From: Talinum fruticosum
Taxonomy: Eukaryota; Streptophyta; Magnoliopsida; Caryophyllales; Talinaceae
DNA: 64,000 nucleotides
Direction of reading: 5' to 3'
NCBI GenBank assembly: GCA_021018815.1
Contig: JAITYX010000028.1
Location: 2,480,001-2,544,000, forward strand
Shown here: positions 10,701 through 22,235 of the stretch, one piece after another
Layout of the letters: each line of letters opens with the position of its first letter
Numbering within the stretch: position 1 is the first letter of the stretch
The notes under the pieces: model-generated
Databases searched by the model: none
Told to the model about the DNA's origin: nothing
Seen by the model: the letters and a program-made list of their open reading frames with translations, nothing else
Position numbers and translations under genes: made by a program

Positions 10701-11748
10701 GCATTGTTGTGTACAATGCCTTCTTTTGGGAGATCCTTTTAATAAATGGTAATGGTTCCGTCCCCACTATTAACCAATCCTACCATTTCCTTAAGCGTGG
10801 TTTTAGGAGAGACCTCGATCTTACTAAGTGCGTCAATTAAATCATGCCTATGTTTATGGGAAGCGAGATATTAGTTGCCAAATCGAAATATCAACTTTTA
10901 ACTTTTGAAGCTATTTCAGGATTGGGTCTTCTTGTTTAGCGAGTTCGAGCGCTTTTGGGACTTCTTGATTCTATTATGGACCAGGGATGCATTGTTCCAT
11001 CCGGATCTAGTAAGGAATTGGATTGCTTGGACCTTTAGTCTCTCCCCAAAAGTCAACTTCTTCTAAGGATGGTGTGCCCTAAAAGTCATCGTCGTTGTTG
11101 TCAATATTACTTCTTGTTTTGTAGACATCTTCCTCAGCACTTACCCACGGCCCACGAACTTCGGATCCAATGGAGCCAAATTATGAAGTGGTTTGGACTC
11201 ATAAATATCTTGAATAAAGACAGACGGGTCCTACCGACCTAGGATGGGTTAAGTAAAAATCCGCTGAAAGAATTTTTACTATTACTTGGTTTTTGGGCAG
11301 CCTTAAGTAAATGGAGTTAGCCATTTTGAAAAATGCTTTCTTGTTTGTTCTTGAATGTCCAACATTTCTCGATGACGTGTCCTCATGCACGATGGTACTT
11401 GTAAAATTTTCTCGCATCCCAGTATTTTGATTGTTTCGCGATTTCGATTACGCTCTATCGGGTGGAAATTCTATCTTTCCCTTAGCCAAGGACGGTCAAG
11501 GGCATGAGTATAGGTAGTATGAATAGGAGTGTAGTCGGTATACTGTTGAGGGCATTGACATCTCGCACCCCTGCTAGTATTGTCCGTATTGGAGGTTTTC
11601 TTATCTTTTGATTGATAATTACCTTTATACCCAGTCGCGATTTTTGTGGTTGTGGTGGACGACTCTTCTTCTATCGAGTAAGCCGAGCATCTCTAATGGT
11701 TAAAAAGTTCGTCATTTACAGCAACTTGGGATGCCGATTATAGTTAGG
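10701..11748 (-). pseudogene. Tat-like gag C-terminal and linker region
   Basis: The frame is broken, with one open stretch at 11199-11417. Translating around 11390 gives a phrase CMREHVIEKCWTFKN, which looks like the end of a nucleocapsid/linker block (GH.TE.C..LK) of Tat gag-pro proteins. Beyond this I can assign it only by position between gag and protease. Confidence 0.45.
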
Positions 11749-13546
11749 CTAAAAGTTTTTAATAATGATCCTAACTTGGTCCTTCTCGGAGGGTCGGTCT
11801 ACCATGTGGGCAACCTTTGCTCTCCATCCGGTAAGGAAGTCCGTAAAGCTCTCCTTCTCTACTTGTGTGATTAGTTCCATGTCTCCGAGGGTAATGGGCG
11901 GATCACCGTTATAAGAATATTGGTGTAGGAATTCTTTGCATAGATCCGTCCAGCTGGCAACCTTGCATAGGTCAACCGTGTTATACCACTTCATTACATC
12001 GGTCTTGAAAGTCTATATGAACATGATATGGTAAGTGTCTTCCGGAATGTTCTTAAGGGTCATTGCTCCTAAGAAGTTGCGAACATGATGGTGGGGATTT
12101 TCGGAACTTTCAAATTTGATATCGGGAATAGTAAACTTTGGTGGTAGCTTACCTTTAGGGATTGAAGTGAATCCATTATGATCAAAATAATGATTGTTGA
12201 ACATGGATGACTCTCTTAGAATCTATTTTATCTTATCCACGCATGGATCGGGTTGATGTTTGGATTAGATTCATGCTTTAGACTCGTTTGAAGGTTTGCT
12301 CTCGGAGAAGCTAAGTCACCCTAAGGGGGTGAATAGGGTGATGAGGAAATTTGCTCGAGTTAAACACTTGATATGATTATGAGGAGAGTGAGTCAAGAAT
12401 GAACTCCGAAAAACACTAACTTAGAAATAAGTGGAAGATGAAGATACAGATTGGACTTAACTTTAAATCGATCGAGTCTAGATTGGACTCAAAAAGTATC
12501 AACTCGAAATTACGTGGAAACCCTCCTGGGGCGAAACCACGGACCGTACTAATCCAAGCACGAAGTCAAATCCACTATTTTGAATCCACAAAATATAGTA
12601 GAATGACTCAACCAAAGTTGCTCCCTTAGACAACTCCTTACGAGTTTTTCCTAGACTCGAAATTCCCTTATTTGATCTAATACTTCCTAACCGAGATAAC
12701 CTTTACAGCTAGGGCAACTGAGTTGAGATAACCCTTACAGATCGGTCAAGGGACCTTACTCGGAAAGTAAGAATAAGTGTTTGTGATCGATTACGGGACC
12801 TTACAATTCAAAAAATATTAATTACGAGTTGGAGTTGTAAGTAGAAGATTGGAAATGAATACAAAGACTTTTGCTCAAGCATGTGTATTGACGGTTGGTT
12901 CAGCAATCTTCAAGTCTTGAGAGTTGGCTTCTATTTATAGATAACCAAGTAGACTAGCCATTGTGACCATCTTCTGACTGGAAGTCCTGTGTGATCAATG
13001 TAGCGATTTTCCGAGTCACTCGGAAAATATCGGTTGATGTATGTTCATTGGGCAACGACTCTTAACTCCTTTGGAAGTCCCAAAACCACTGGCGAGTGTC
13101 TTGAAAAGTAAGGTGGAAACCACCGTTAAGCTTAGCGTTCTAGATTTCCAGTTTGGAAACGGACAACCCCGCACGATGTACTGGGGCTAGGTTGTAAATG
13201 GAAAAAGCCTTGTCTGCTGGTGATTTGACGTTTTGAAGCCGATTACTTTTGTAATTCAAAAATAGGATAGCCTCATTTGAATAACCCATAAAAGTAAATC
13301 AATTTGGTTCTCAAAGTATAAAATACTAATTCTTTGATGGAAGTCATATGATGTATATGTAAAGTCCGAGTCTTCACTGTTTGGAGAAGATAAACTACGT
13401 GAAGGTGGAGGATCTAATCTCCTTCCTCTTCTTAAACGTTCCGCTTCTTCATCTCTCTTAATGTCCTCTATAGCTTTTAGAATAGCCTTAGAATCACTGG
13501 ATATGGATGCTATCTTCTCATCTTGATCACACATCCTAGTTTCCAC
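11749..13546 (-). pseudogene. Tat-like gag, split by a copia solo LTR
   Basis: Three open minus-strand pieces form a gag in order: 13546-13377 (METRMCDQDEKIAS, a coiled-coil-like start, then a charged LRRGRRLDPPPS stretch), 12204-12013 (LPPKFTIPDIKFESSENP, with HHHVRNFLGAM) and 11994-11749 (WTDLCKEFLHQYSYN, then WRAKVAHMVDRPSEKD). The last two are the conserved core of plant gypsy gag, which builds the particle. The solo LTR at 12289-13376 interrupts it between the first and second pieces. Confidence 0.75.
12289..13376 (-). repeat. Copia solo LTR nested in Tat-like gag
   Basis: It starts TGAAGGTTTGCTC and ends GTCCGAGTCTTCA, the minus-strand ends of the window's copia LTR family. A TATA box (CTATAAATAG on the minus strand) sits at 12931-12942. 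At 1088 bases it lacks about 430 bases present in B, with the join near 13325. No internal sequence follows it on either side. The flanks read CTCGTT on the left (12283-12288) and CTGTT on the right (13377-13381), a 5-bp target duplication if the left copy carries one extra C. Confidence 0.85.
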
Positions 13547-15124
13547 CTCGGCTAAGTTCTCATTAAGTAAAGTGAGAATAGGTGGTTGTTATGGGTTTAA
13601 ATTCATTGGAAGGAAATTCTTTCAGGCACTCGTCTTACGACGGAGAATAGATTGGACCCATGTAGTGTGCACTGAAACTTGTCGCGTCGGTGTAAATCAC
13701 GGAGTAGAACATAACGCGAACCGGGAGAAGACGCACCGAGTCCTCGGTGAGGCGCTCTAATCTTTTAGAGCTTGGATTCCGATGGTACTCAATTGCGGTA
13801 GACTTCTCTATTCTCGCAGCCCAAAAGAGGAGGCCCAGGACGACCACATGAAAGAAACCATTTTTAGGAGGAAAGGACTTAAGCGCAGGACCCGAGGAGA
13901 CTAAGAATGCTTTTATTTTGATGCACGTAAATAATGCACGGAAAATGAAGTGTATGCGATGATTAATGACCTAATTAGAAATGATTTTATGATTTAGCTA
14001 ATGCATAATTGATCCCTAATGGAAGATGCGGTTATTTTGGCTATATGATAATGTATTTCCTTGTATTAGGAATTGATTTGTTTTGAATAAATGCAATATG
14101 AAAATGGAAAAACAGACTTACCTTATTTTGGGATGAATTTATTTTAGCTAAATGAAATGCCGACTCACCTAATTTGAGATGAATTTAATTTGGCTAGATG
14201 AAATGCAAAAAAATTGACTCTCTTAATTTGAGATGATTTTAATTTGGTCAAATGAAATGCGGACTCACCTAATGTGAGATGAATTTAATTTGGTTAGATG
14301 AAATACGAAAATAAAAGAACAAAAATGGACTCCCTAATTTGGAATAATTTTAATTTAGCTAAATGAAAATGCGGACTCGCTTAATTTTAAGATGAATTTA
14401 TTTTTGGCTAAATGAAATGCGAAGTACAAAATGGGAATGCCAAGAGAAAAGACAAACCGACTTACCAAAAGATAGAGAGGGCCTTGGTAGGACCCTTCGA
14501 ACCGACCGGCGGTGACTACTTAGGATCGCTTAAAGAAAATTTTTAGTATGACTCAAAAATGTAAGAAATGGAGTAAACCTAATAGGACTAACTCGAGGAA
14601 AAATTTAAAGCATTTTGTTTACACCCATGTAAGGGCTAATCAGCACTCCTAACCTATTCCTTAAGGCTCATAAATCTAAAACTAACACACTCATTGAAGC
14701 AATCCATATGATGTCAAGGGACCACCTAATAGTCAAAGGGTCTATGGTCAAAGAGGTTTAAACACGGTAAGATATACGGTGACTCATAGTCCGAGGATTT
14801 GGTCTTCCGTATGGGGCATGACACAAAAAAATTGCTAGAATGCTCGGTGCCTTTCGTTGAACCAAACGGTTTGAAACAAGAGTGCGTGCTACAAGGGAAG
14901 AGGTACCATTTCCATTGGCAATCAAGCCTAATTGGGCCCATCGGGGATTCAATAGGAGCCACTTACCAAAAGTGTTGAGTAGGGGTAAAATAAATTTGTC
15001 CTAGGGTCCAATGACGATAATAAACTATGTACAAAGTTTGTTAAAATGCGGGATGCCTACTGCAAGCACATTTTTATAACACACTACTCAAGATTTCAAG
15101 TCTTGCCCTCTTAATAAAAAGTCA
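13547..15124 (-). other. Tat-like leader region (5' untranslated)
   Basis: Long non-coding sequence between the LTR/primer region and gag. Ogre-type elements are known for long leaders. It contains the tandem repeat at 14121-14420. No conserved ORF is visible; the short open frames here have no recognisable composition or motif. Confidence 0.45.
14121..14420. repeat. Diverged tandem repeat, six units of 46-64 bases
   Basis: Units share the core GATGAATTTAATTTGG followed by TAGATGAAATGC and GACTCACCTAAT, spaced about 46-64 bases apart, with insertions (A-rich) in units two and four. Six units can be counted between 14121 and 14420. It lies in the Tat-like leader. Confidence 0.8.
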
Positions 15125-15170
15125 ATCCCTAGCGGAGTCCCCGCTGTAGGAACCACGAGCCTAGACGGCG
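15125..15170 (-). other. Possible primer-binding site region of the Tat-like element
   Basis: On the minus strand the sequence reads GTGGTTCCTACAGCGGGGAC and then TCCGCTAGGGATTGAC. Phrases such as GGGGACTC.GCTGGGGATTG follow the 5' LTR in Tat-lineage elements, so I place the LTR end near 15171. The exact tRNA is not identified. Confidence 0.35.
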
Positions 15171-16975
15171 GACCAGGGCCGTGCTTCCCCAAGGACGTTT
15201 GGCGTAAGAGTTTTTGAAAAGGGGATTTATGAGAAGGGAGATAGTTGGAGAATAGTTCTGAATATGAGGATTGACCTCTTACTTAGAGTTTCGAATTTTA
15301 TGAAACCAAGTTAAGGATAAGTTGAATTTAATGATTGGCGAGTTTTATTAATTATTTTATTTTATAAATTATTTTCAGAATTTATGGGATTATTATTTAC
15401 TAATTAAAGAATAATAAACAATAGACATTAGGGTTCCGCCATGAGGCTTTAAGGCCAGGTTGGTGTGTAAACACTGGTCTTGACCCAAGCCTCAACCGCT
15501 TGCACTCGGCACTTAGGGGCACCGGCCAAGTAGCCATGGTCGAGACAGTCAACCTCGGCATTTGGCCTAGCAGGTAGATCCAGATCTCTTTTTTTCAACC
15601 CTGTAATCATTAAATTACCGAGATGCATTTTTAACATAAATAAAGGCAAAAGGAGGCAACGGTACGAAACTTAGGGAAAACCCTTCCTTTCCGCCCGTCC
15701 GAAGACGGCCATTACTAATTTGAGTAGTATATTAAAAGAATGTGCTAAAATCAAACACTCAACATGCTAAATGAAATTAAAGCAACCAAAACATAATTAT
15801 GAAAGCGGTAAAGGCAGAAATAAAGAAAGCGGTAAAACCAAGTAAAGCGAGAAGAAAAGAAAAGCGAGCGACTTTTAAAGTAACATCGGGCAAGAATGAA
15901 ATAAAAAGCGATACAACTCTTTGATCCACAATACCGAAAGCGATAAAAAGCATAAATTAAATAACCATTTGAAGACGAAATGGTTTCTCTTAGGTTGTCC
16001 TACCTAGTGATTTGGATCTTCGCACTTGGATCTCTTTATGTGGCGGAGGCGAACTAAAGAAAGGGGATTCTTTTATGAGTTTTGAAATAGTAAGTTTATA
16101 GGGAGTATGAAAGATCGACTGAATGGATGCATAGAAATCAAAATAACTTAATTTTCTTTAGCTATTTGTAAAAATTCAGCGGCGATGTATGCAAAAGAGG
16201 ACTATTTGAGGTTGCTTTTCAGCGAGTAACGTTACGGCATCCGTGCTTTAGTTAGCTTTGTAAAGCGTAATGCATAGGAGAAATCCATCCATGAAATAAG
16301 AGCCAAGGCTCTCTATTTATAGGGAGAGACCTAGTTCTCAAATGACCTAGGGTTGCCTCGGCCAGCCGTCCAAGGATGCTAAGAAAAACCGAGCTAGAAA
16401 TCTAAAGATTGAACCGGATAAGAGACGATAAAATCGGATAGAATACCGGTCGGGGCCGCAGCCACCCAAGCATGCACAGGGTTTCTTAACATAGCGTGCT
16501 TGCCAAGGGAGTATCCTAGCCAAAACACTCGCATTTCACTTTTGAGGGGAGGCTCCTAGTTTTCGGGTGGACTATCTTGGAGCTTAAACAAAGCACTTTG
16601 ATAATGGTGATCATGAAATGCAGCGTCTACTATTGTCTTGGAGGTTTTTAGCTCTATATCCGATTGGACAAAAGTGAAATGCAGGATTTCGAGCTCGGAA
16701 TTTCTCGATATACGACACTTGGACTCCATTGTCCGTGGAGGCTTTGTCTAGTATTGGATCATCGAAGGAAATGAGGAATTTTTATTGACCCAAGGCAAAA
16801 GACCATTTATTTGGTGTTGGGGGTTCTTTGTGGTTTATTGGTCTCCGTCGCACCAATCGAACACAATCGTGATCCAAATTATGAAACAGGACTCGGGATT
16901 TCATCATCGGGCCAACTAATAATACGAGAATCTAAAGGAGATAAGCGGCCATAGTTTTTAGCTGTCACCAACACG
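15171..16975 (-). repeat. Probable 5' LTR of the Tat-like element
   Basis: The stretch lies upstream of the primer region and gag. It carries a TATA box on the minus strand (CTATAAATAGAG, reverse complement at 16313-16326) about 650 bases inside its right edge, which suits a U3 promoter. The right edge is placed at TGTTGGTGACAGC (minus strand, 16963-16975), the family-typical start. No second copy was found in the window, so the edges rest on motifs, not on repeat comparison. Confidence 0.5.
16313..16326 (-). promoter_or_regulatory. TATA box of the Tat-like LTR
   Basis: Minus-strand CCTATAAATAGAGA. Its position within the LTR and orientation toward gag fit the retrotransposon promoter. Confidence 0.55.
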
Positions 16976-17025
16976 TTATTTTTATTGTATAAAGGGTAAC
17001 AAAACATAAAAGAAATTTTTAAAAC

Positions 17026-17426
17026 AATTTGTACGTACTACGACCATTGTTAAAGAACAACCATTATAATAGGTCCGAATTATAACCTATGACTATGGTT
17101 GTTAGTCAACAACTCGTAGTCATAGGTCCTGGCCAAACATTTTGCCAGAATAGGCCATTTTGGGGCTAGACATACTACTATGGTTATTAGTGAAGAGCCT
17201 TAGTAATAACTTAGCCTATTACTACGGTTGTTGGCTAACAACTGCAGTAATACATATTCTATTACTACGGTTGTTCACAACAACCATAGTAATAGTTGGT
17301 CTTTAACTATAGTTGTAAACTGTAGTAAAAGATGTTCATCTATAATTACAACCACATACACGACTTCACATAAATGTAGTTAAAGGTTGTTTTGAATCAT
17401 AATTAAAAGTGGTTCCTATAGTAGTG
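17026..17426. mobile_element. CACTA (En/Spm-type) transposon terminus
   Basis: The stretch ends in GTTCCTATAGTAGTG, whose reverse complement starts CACTACTATAGGAAC, the hallmark terminal sequence of CACTA transposons. Inside the end are several subterminal repeats in both orientations around the core TTACTACGGTTGTTGG / CAACAACCATAGTAAT (17040-17330), as CACTA elements have. The opposite terminus and a transposase are not in the window, so this is a fragment or one end. Confidence 0.7.
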
Positions 17427-17925
17427 AATCCATTAATCAAAATCCTTTAAGTCCATTAATCAAAATTAAAACACTTCCCTAAACAAGTGAATCCTTTAAG
17501 TCCATTAATGAAGATCCTTGGTTTACCAAGTGAATCCTTTTCTGATGAAGGGAATTTAAAATCAAAATAAAAAATATAAGAAACAAGGTGAGAAAGATAA
17601 GTGTTAGACAAAAGGAAAAATTTTGAATGTTATTCTCAAGGGGATGGGTAAATTAATACCTGAATGCTTTCCTAAGTCTTTGGTTTACCAAGTTAGGATT
17701 TTGAATGCTTGGTTCTTTAGTTAGCATGGTCTTAGTACCTTATTGAGCTTGAGATGCCTGAATTGAGTCTTGACTAGGTTGCTCAGTTTGTTAAACTAGG
17801 TCGGCTCGGGGCTTTGTTCTTTCATTTCTAAGTTTAAGTTTAATCAGGTGATCATCATTCATGCTTGGATTTATGTTTCTTGACCTTGGTTGCACATGAT
17901 ATATATAGCTTGTACGAAGCATAGT
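17427..17925. other. Unassigned intergenic stretch
   Basis: AT-rich. A phrase near TTTAAGTCCATTAAT occurs twice (17446-17460 and 17490-17510). A piece at 17650-17700 resembles copia 3' leader sequence at 50990-51045 (TTACCAAGTTA shared). No gene seen. Confidence 0.35.
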
Positions 17926-18300
17926 AAGAGTCTAAGTAGCCACTAAAGGTCATCTTGAGTCTTTTGAACACCAAAGACCAAGTGGCCGAGTTCCTACGAG
18001 TATATCTAAAAATTCTCTACACTTGTTGTGAGATGTCATTCTTTTGTACTATCTTAAAATCTTACACGAAGACAAACACTAAACATAATATCTGATCTAT
18101 TAAACGTAAGGTAGAGTAAAGATGCAATCATACCTTGGTAGAGTTTCGATCTACGTCGAGTTACTATAAATCTTGTTTTGCTTTGAGGTGTACCTAAAAA
18201 ACAAAATAAACCCATCTCGCTTTCTCTAACGAAGTGAGTAACTAAACTTACTGAGGTAAGTTTTGAAGGAAGGGCACTCTTGGGAACCCCGAAGACTCAT
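17926..18300 (-). pseudogene. Copia pol debris (RNase H and protease-adjacent pieces)
   Basis: 17926-18150 follows element B 23340-23580 (minus strand; RT end and RNase H start, for example the GATCTATT...CATACCTTGGTAGAGTTTCGATCTA order). 18165-18290 follows element C 51080-51190 (segment just before protease). The two pieces are joined without the roughly 2-kb sequence that should separate them. This is an old, internally deleted copia remnant. Confidence 0.65.
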
Positions 18301-18488
18301 GTATGAACTAACCCCTTATTTATTTTTGAGTAAAATTCATTCATCTAAACTTAGGACTAATGAAGATGCATTCTAAAAAGAAAATTCACAAGATGATGAC
18401 TAAAGATGACTCGACCTCGGACATTGGATCTAACAGATTATCCGTTAAAAGTCTAAGGACTCAGTTCCACTTAAGAAAGTAGAATTTA
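18301..18488. other. Unassigned stretch
   Basis: A-rich sequence without recognised features, between the copia debris and the short-repeat array. Confidence 0.3.
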
Positions 18489-18598
18489 ACTTAGGCCCTA
18501 TTCCATTTAGCTTTAGCTTACAGCCTTACACCTCTTTACGGCTTTTCATACAACTCCTTAGAGCTTCTTAAAGCTTCTTACAGCTCCTTACGACTTCT
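18489..18598. repeat. Short tandem array, TTACAGCTCC-type units (left part)
   Basis: Degenerate 10-11-base units (CTTACACCTC, CTTACAGCTC, CTTAGAGCTT) follow a start phrase GCCCTATTCCATTTAGC. The array is split by element B and resumes at 29485. Related arrays, in both orientations, flank the foldback element at 33009-33815. Confidence 0.7.
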
Positions 18599-20130
18599 TG
18601 AAGGTTTGCTCTTGAGGAGAGTTAGTCACCCTAGAGGGGGATGAATAGGGTGATGAGGAAATTTAAACAATAAAAGGAAGAATTAAGTCAAAAGCTGAAT
18701 TTGAAGCAATCCGAGTCTAGATTGGACTCGGAAAAGTGATAACTCGAAATTACGTGGAAACCCTCCTGGGCGAGAAAACCACGGCCATTGCTAATCCAAG
18801 CACCAAGTCAAATCCACTATTTTGAATCCAAAAAACACAATAGACATACTCAAGTAGAATTGCTCCCTTAGACAATTCTTTACAAGGTTTTCCTAGACTA
18901 AAAATTCTCTTATCCGATGTAGTACTTCCTAAGCTGTGTTACCCTTTACAGCTAAGGACAATTGAGATGAGTTAACCCTTACAGCTCAGTCAAGGGACCT
19001 TACTCGGAAAGTATGAATGAAAGTTGTGACTGATTACAAGACCTTACAACTCATAAAGATGTTAAGTACGAGTTGGAGTTGTAAGTAGAAGATTGAATAT
19101 AAATACAAAGACTTTTGCTTAAGTATGGGTATTGACAATGGTTCCAATAGCCTTCAAGTCTTGAGAGTTAGCTTCTACTTATAGATGACCAAGTAGATTA
19201 GCGGTTGTGACTATCTTCTAATTCAAGGTCCTCTCGTGACCATTGTAATGGTTCTTCGAATCACTCGAAAAGATCCGTTGAGTTGTGAACGTTGTGCAAT
19301 GGTTCTTGACTCCTTGGAATGTCCCAATCCACTGGTGGTGTCCGAAAAATAGGGTGGAAACCACCGTTGAGCTTAGCGTTGAAGATTTCCAATTTTGGAA
19401 ACAGATAACCTTGAGACAATTTACGGGCCTTGGTCGGAAGTTGAAAAAGCCTTGTCTGCTTGGTGATTTGATATCTTGAAGCCGGTTACTTTTGGAATTC
19501 AAAAGTAGGATAACCTCATTAAAATAACCTACAAAAGTAAATGAATTTGGTTCTTAAAGTATAAAATACTTTGGTCCAAGATTAGACACAAATAATAATT
19601 TAATTAAGATAATTAAGTGCATAATTATCTAAGTCCTGGAAAAGTTGAATTTTCCGAGTCTGATATTCATTATACTCAAACTCCATCTGAGTCGGTCTAG
19701 AAATAAATCAAGTTAGATAAAGAATAGCAGAGTAGTAATACTTGATCTACACTAACAAAGTTCAAACGAAGCTTGTTAACTGAGAAAGATGAATTACCAT
19801 TGTAATTTACTTAGAACTTAAAATATGAAGTTAGACCTTAGTTTAAGAGTGTTAGAGTGATTGTTTGAACATGCGTTAAGTCCGAGTGTTGTCCGAGTGA
19901 CTCGGAACTATAGATGTGAAAAGATGAGCAATAGTATGCTTTACGAGTATGTTAGAATCAAATGAAAACAAATGCAATAGTTTACGTAACACTCGAAAAG
20001 ATTCTATACCACTCGAAAAGTTTGTATATCACTTAGAATGACTTGTAATCAACACTTATAAGAGATGGAGTTTATACCGATTCATTGACGAGTCACTCGG
20101 AATGTTACTCATGCAAAGTCCGAGTCTTCA
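18599..20130 (-). repeat. Element B 3' LTR (left)
   Basis: 1532 bases, ends TGAAGGTTTGCTC and CCGAGTCTTCA as read on the plus strand. It aligns along its length with 27975-29484. The TATA box position (19173-19187) carries a change (ATCTATAAGTAG on the minus strand). Confidence 0.93.
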
Positions 20131-20146
20131 ATCTCCCCTTTTGATG
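20131..20146 (-). other. Polypurine tract of element B
   Basis: Minus-strand CATCAAAAGGGGAGAT directly adjoins the LTR. The same tract occurs in C (50673-50690) and, altered, in A and D. Confidence 0.85.
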
Positions 20147-20639
20147 AAAGGCATTCTTTACTCATATAGAAACTTCATTAGTGATAAAAACCCCGAGTTT
20201 TCATTCTTTGTCAACACACATTTCAGAGCAAGTAGAATTTAGATTGCATCGAGCTAAAAGTTAAAATATCGCATAGAAATGAAGTGAAGCAAACTTAGAG
20301 TATTGTGTATATTAGAGCGAACAAAAAAATATAACCGAGTTGATAGATCGAGCAAGAGAGAATAGTATGTAACCGAGTTGATATATAGAGGCAAGATGAA
20401 CTCGGAAAAATAACTGGAAGCTTAAAAATCACTTCATTAATATTCATACAGAGAGATATATACGAAAAGAGGTGAGAGAAAAATCGCCCCTAAACAAGAC
20501 AACACAAATTTTCTAACTCTTCTCCCCCTGCTCTTTCAGCAAAAAACAAAAACAAAAAAATAACAAATAGGGGAAGAAAGTATCAAGAAGATATAGATGT
20601 GTATGTCTGGACAAAAAAAATTTATAAAAAGAAAAGAAA
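20147..20639 (-). other. Element B 3' untranslated region
   Basis: AT-rich sequence between the extra ORF and the polypurine tract, parallel to 45600-46029 in element D. Nothing else is visible. Confidence 0.55.
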
Positions 20640-22235
20640 ATTTCTAAGATGGAGGGGAGGGAGCAATTTGAGTTGAGGTTGAGGACCGAGCGGTGTGCCT
20701 TCACCGATAAGAGCGTGAGGATGTTGAAGATCGAGGCCGTGGGAGCCATGGAATCTCCAGGATAGGCTCAGCCCTGAATGGTCGACCTAGAACCAGGTCG
20801 TCTAGAGGTTCATCCTCTTGGAACTTGATTGAGGGAGGTGCTGGCTCGGGCTGGACGGCTATCGACCCACTTAGACTACCGTCCGAGCCGATCGGTTTTG
20901 GTTGTAGGATAGGAGCACCTTGTCCCTCCGCCGCTTCGACCTTTCGGCTTCTTCCTTTTCTGGTTCTTCCTTTTCCCCTTCCTCCTTTTCTGAGATGGAG
21001 CTGCCTCAGCCATAGGCTCCTCTTCTTTTCTTCTTCTTCCTCTCCTCCAAAGGAGGATTTGGCTAGGCTCGACGATTCCTCGAAGTGTTTGAGTCGACCG
21101 GATCTCGAGTACCCTTGGAGCACCGTTGTTGGAGGAGCTCTATCATCTCCTTCTACTCCTTGATAAGTGCTTTCATCTCAAGAAGCACATCTTGCTGCCC
21201 TCGGATTTGGGATTGAGCAGTCTTTTGGTTGATGGTCATAGATTGAAGAACAATCTTGAATGACCGGAGGGTGTCCTTGAGTTTTGTGGACACCGAGGAA
21301 ATCTTGTCCATGAGTGCAGCGGAGAAGGCAGAAGAAATAACTTGAGAGGCACCTAAAGTGGAGGCACCACCAGGTGGAGGAGGTAGAGAAAGATGAGGTT
21401 GTGTCCGAGTCTAAGGCGGAGACGGTGGCCTTAGTTCTAAGTCGTGGACCCAAACACCCAGCTGGGTCTCCTGGTATCCATACCTAAGAAATTCTTTCTT
21501 GCTAAGAATGATGGCAGCCTTAGAAACCGCTTTAAGAGCTTTGAATTGTTTAAAGATGAATATGAGAAGAGCCCCAAAAGAAACTGGGGTTGACTTCTTA
21601 GTTTGAGTCCGAGCCGGCACAGCGGCCATCCGCTCGATTATGGCTGGAAAGAGGTCTACTTCGTAGCCCACGAAAATATCATACAGAGCTTTGAGATGCT
21701 TAGAGATAGGGTCCTCCTTGCTAGAATGCTGAGAGAAGAAGGTTCTCATCAGCAGAAAACATAGAAGTCGGGCTTCGACTTTAGTTGAGTCACGAGAGAA
21801 ATTTTTGCGTGACTCGGGAAATTATGTGGCATACTTCTCAAAGAATTCATCAGCAACCTCACTGAAAGGTATGGGGTTGCTTGTTGAGGAAAAGAGAAGA
21901 AACTTCGAAGAGACGATGGAGAAGAGAGACATTGACTTGAACAACAACGTTTTGAACTCTAGAGGTGAGTATACCTTCAAAGCTGGATAGGTTGGAGTAA
22001 AGCGAGAAACGAGTTACGGGTAGATGAACTCGCTGAAATAGAGGAAATTGTAAACCCTCGTTGTTTTGATGTGATTTAACCACGAAAACTTTGTGGTTGG
22101 GAAGAATTTGTCATCCAACGTTAGGTGTTAGGTGACAAGGATTTTAGAGGGGTTGGAAGGACCCTCTTGGCTTTTAGTGCGAGGTTTCTTAGTTGCGGAA
22201 CCAAGAAAGTTGGGGTGGGAGCCTCTTTTCGGCAT
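20640..22235 (-). pseudogene. Extra (env-like) ORF after pol, element B
   Basis: Starts MPKRGSHPNFLGSATKKP at 22235. In order it shows LDDKFFPTTKFSW, YFSEFIYP.TRFSLYSNLSS (22083-21859), an open central block 21749-21411 (YDIFVGYEVDLFPAIIERM, then IFKQFKALKAVSKAA, then YQETQLGVWVHDLE), a Pro-rich linker, a predicted coiled coil with KLKDTLRSFK, a Lys/Arg-rich stretch (about 21030-20930), and EPLDDLVLGRPFRAEP at the end. The N-terminal part recalls plant transposon proteins of the PF20167 kind, by memory of the pattern. No membrane segment stands out, so 'env-like' is a positional label. Confidence 0.7.

Larger units (their letters stand above)
4523..16975 (-). mobile_element. Tat/Ogre-like Ty3/gypsy element, degenerate
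   Basis: Reading leftward, the order is LTR (16975-15171), leader, gag (13546-11700), protease, RT, two RNase H-like stretches, and integrase ending near 6106. This order and many diagnostic phrases (TPYSLVYGMEAVLP in integrase, VDNE-containing protease, CDHQ-less RNase H) match Tat-lineage gypsy elements such as Ogre and Retand. A copia solo LTR sits in gag at 12289-13376. No left LTR is recognisable; the element is cut or decayed at the copia A insertion at 4522. Confidence 0.8.

Noticed and set aside
18489..18598. CRISPR-like short repeats
   Set aside because: Units are contiguous 10-11-base tandem copies without spacers, and the context is a plant genome.
20825..21163. 112-residue plus-strand open frame
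   Set aside because: Opposite strand of the extra ORF of element B; Pro/Ser-rich by reverse complement of Lys/Glu-rich codons.
20640..22235. True envelope glycoprotein gene in the copia elements
   Set aside because: No signal peptide, transmembrane helix or Cys-rich ectodomain could be seen; basic and coiled-coil stretches point elsewhere. The term env-like is kept only as a positional label.
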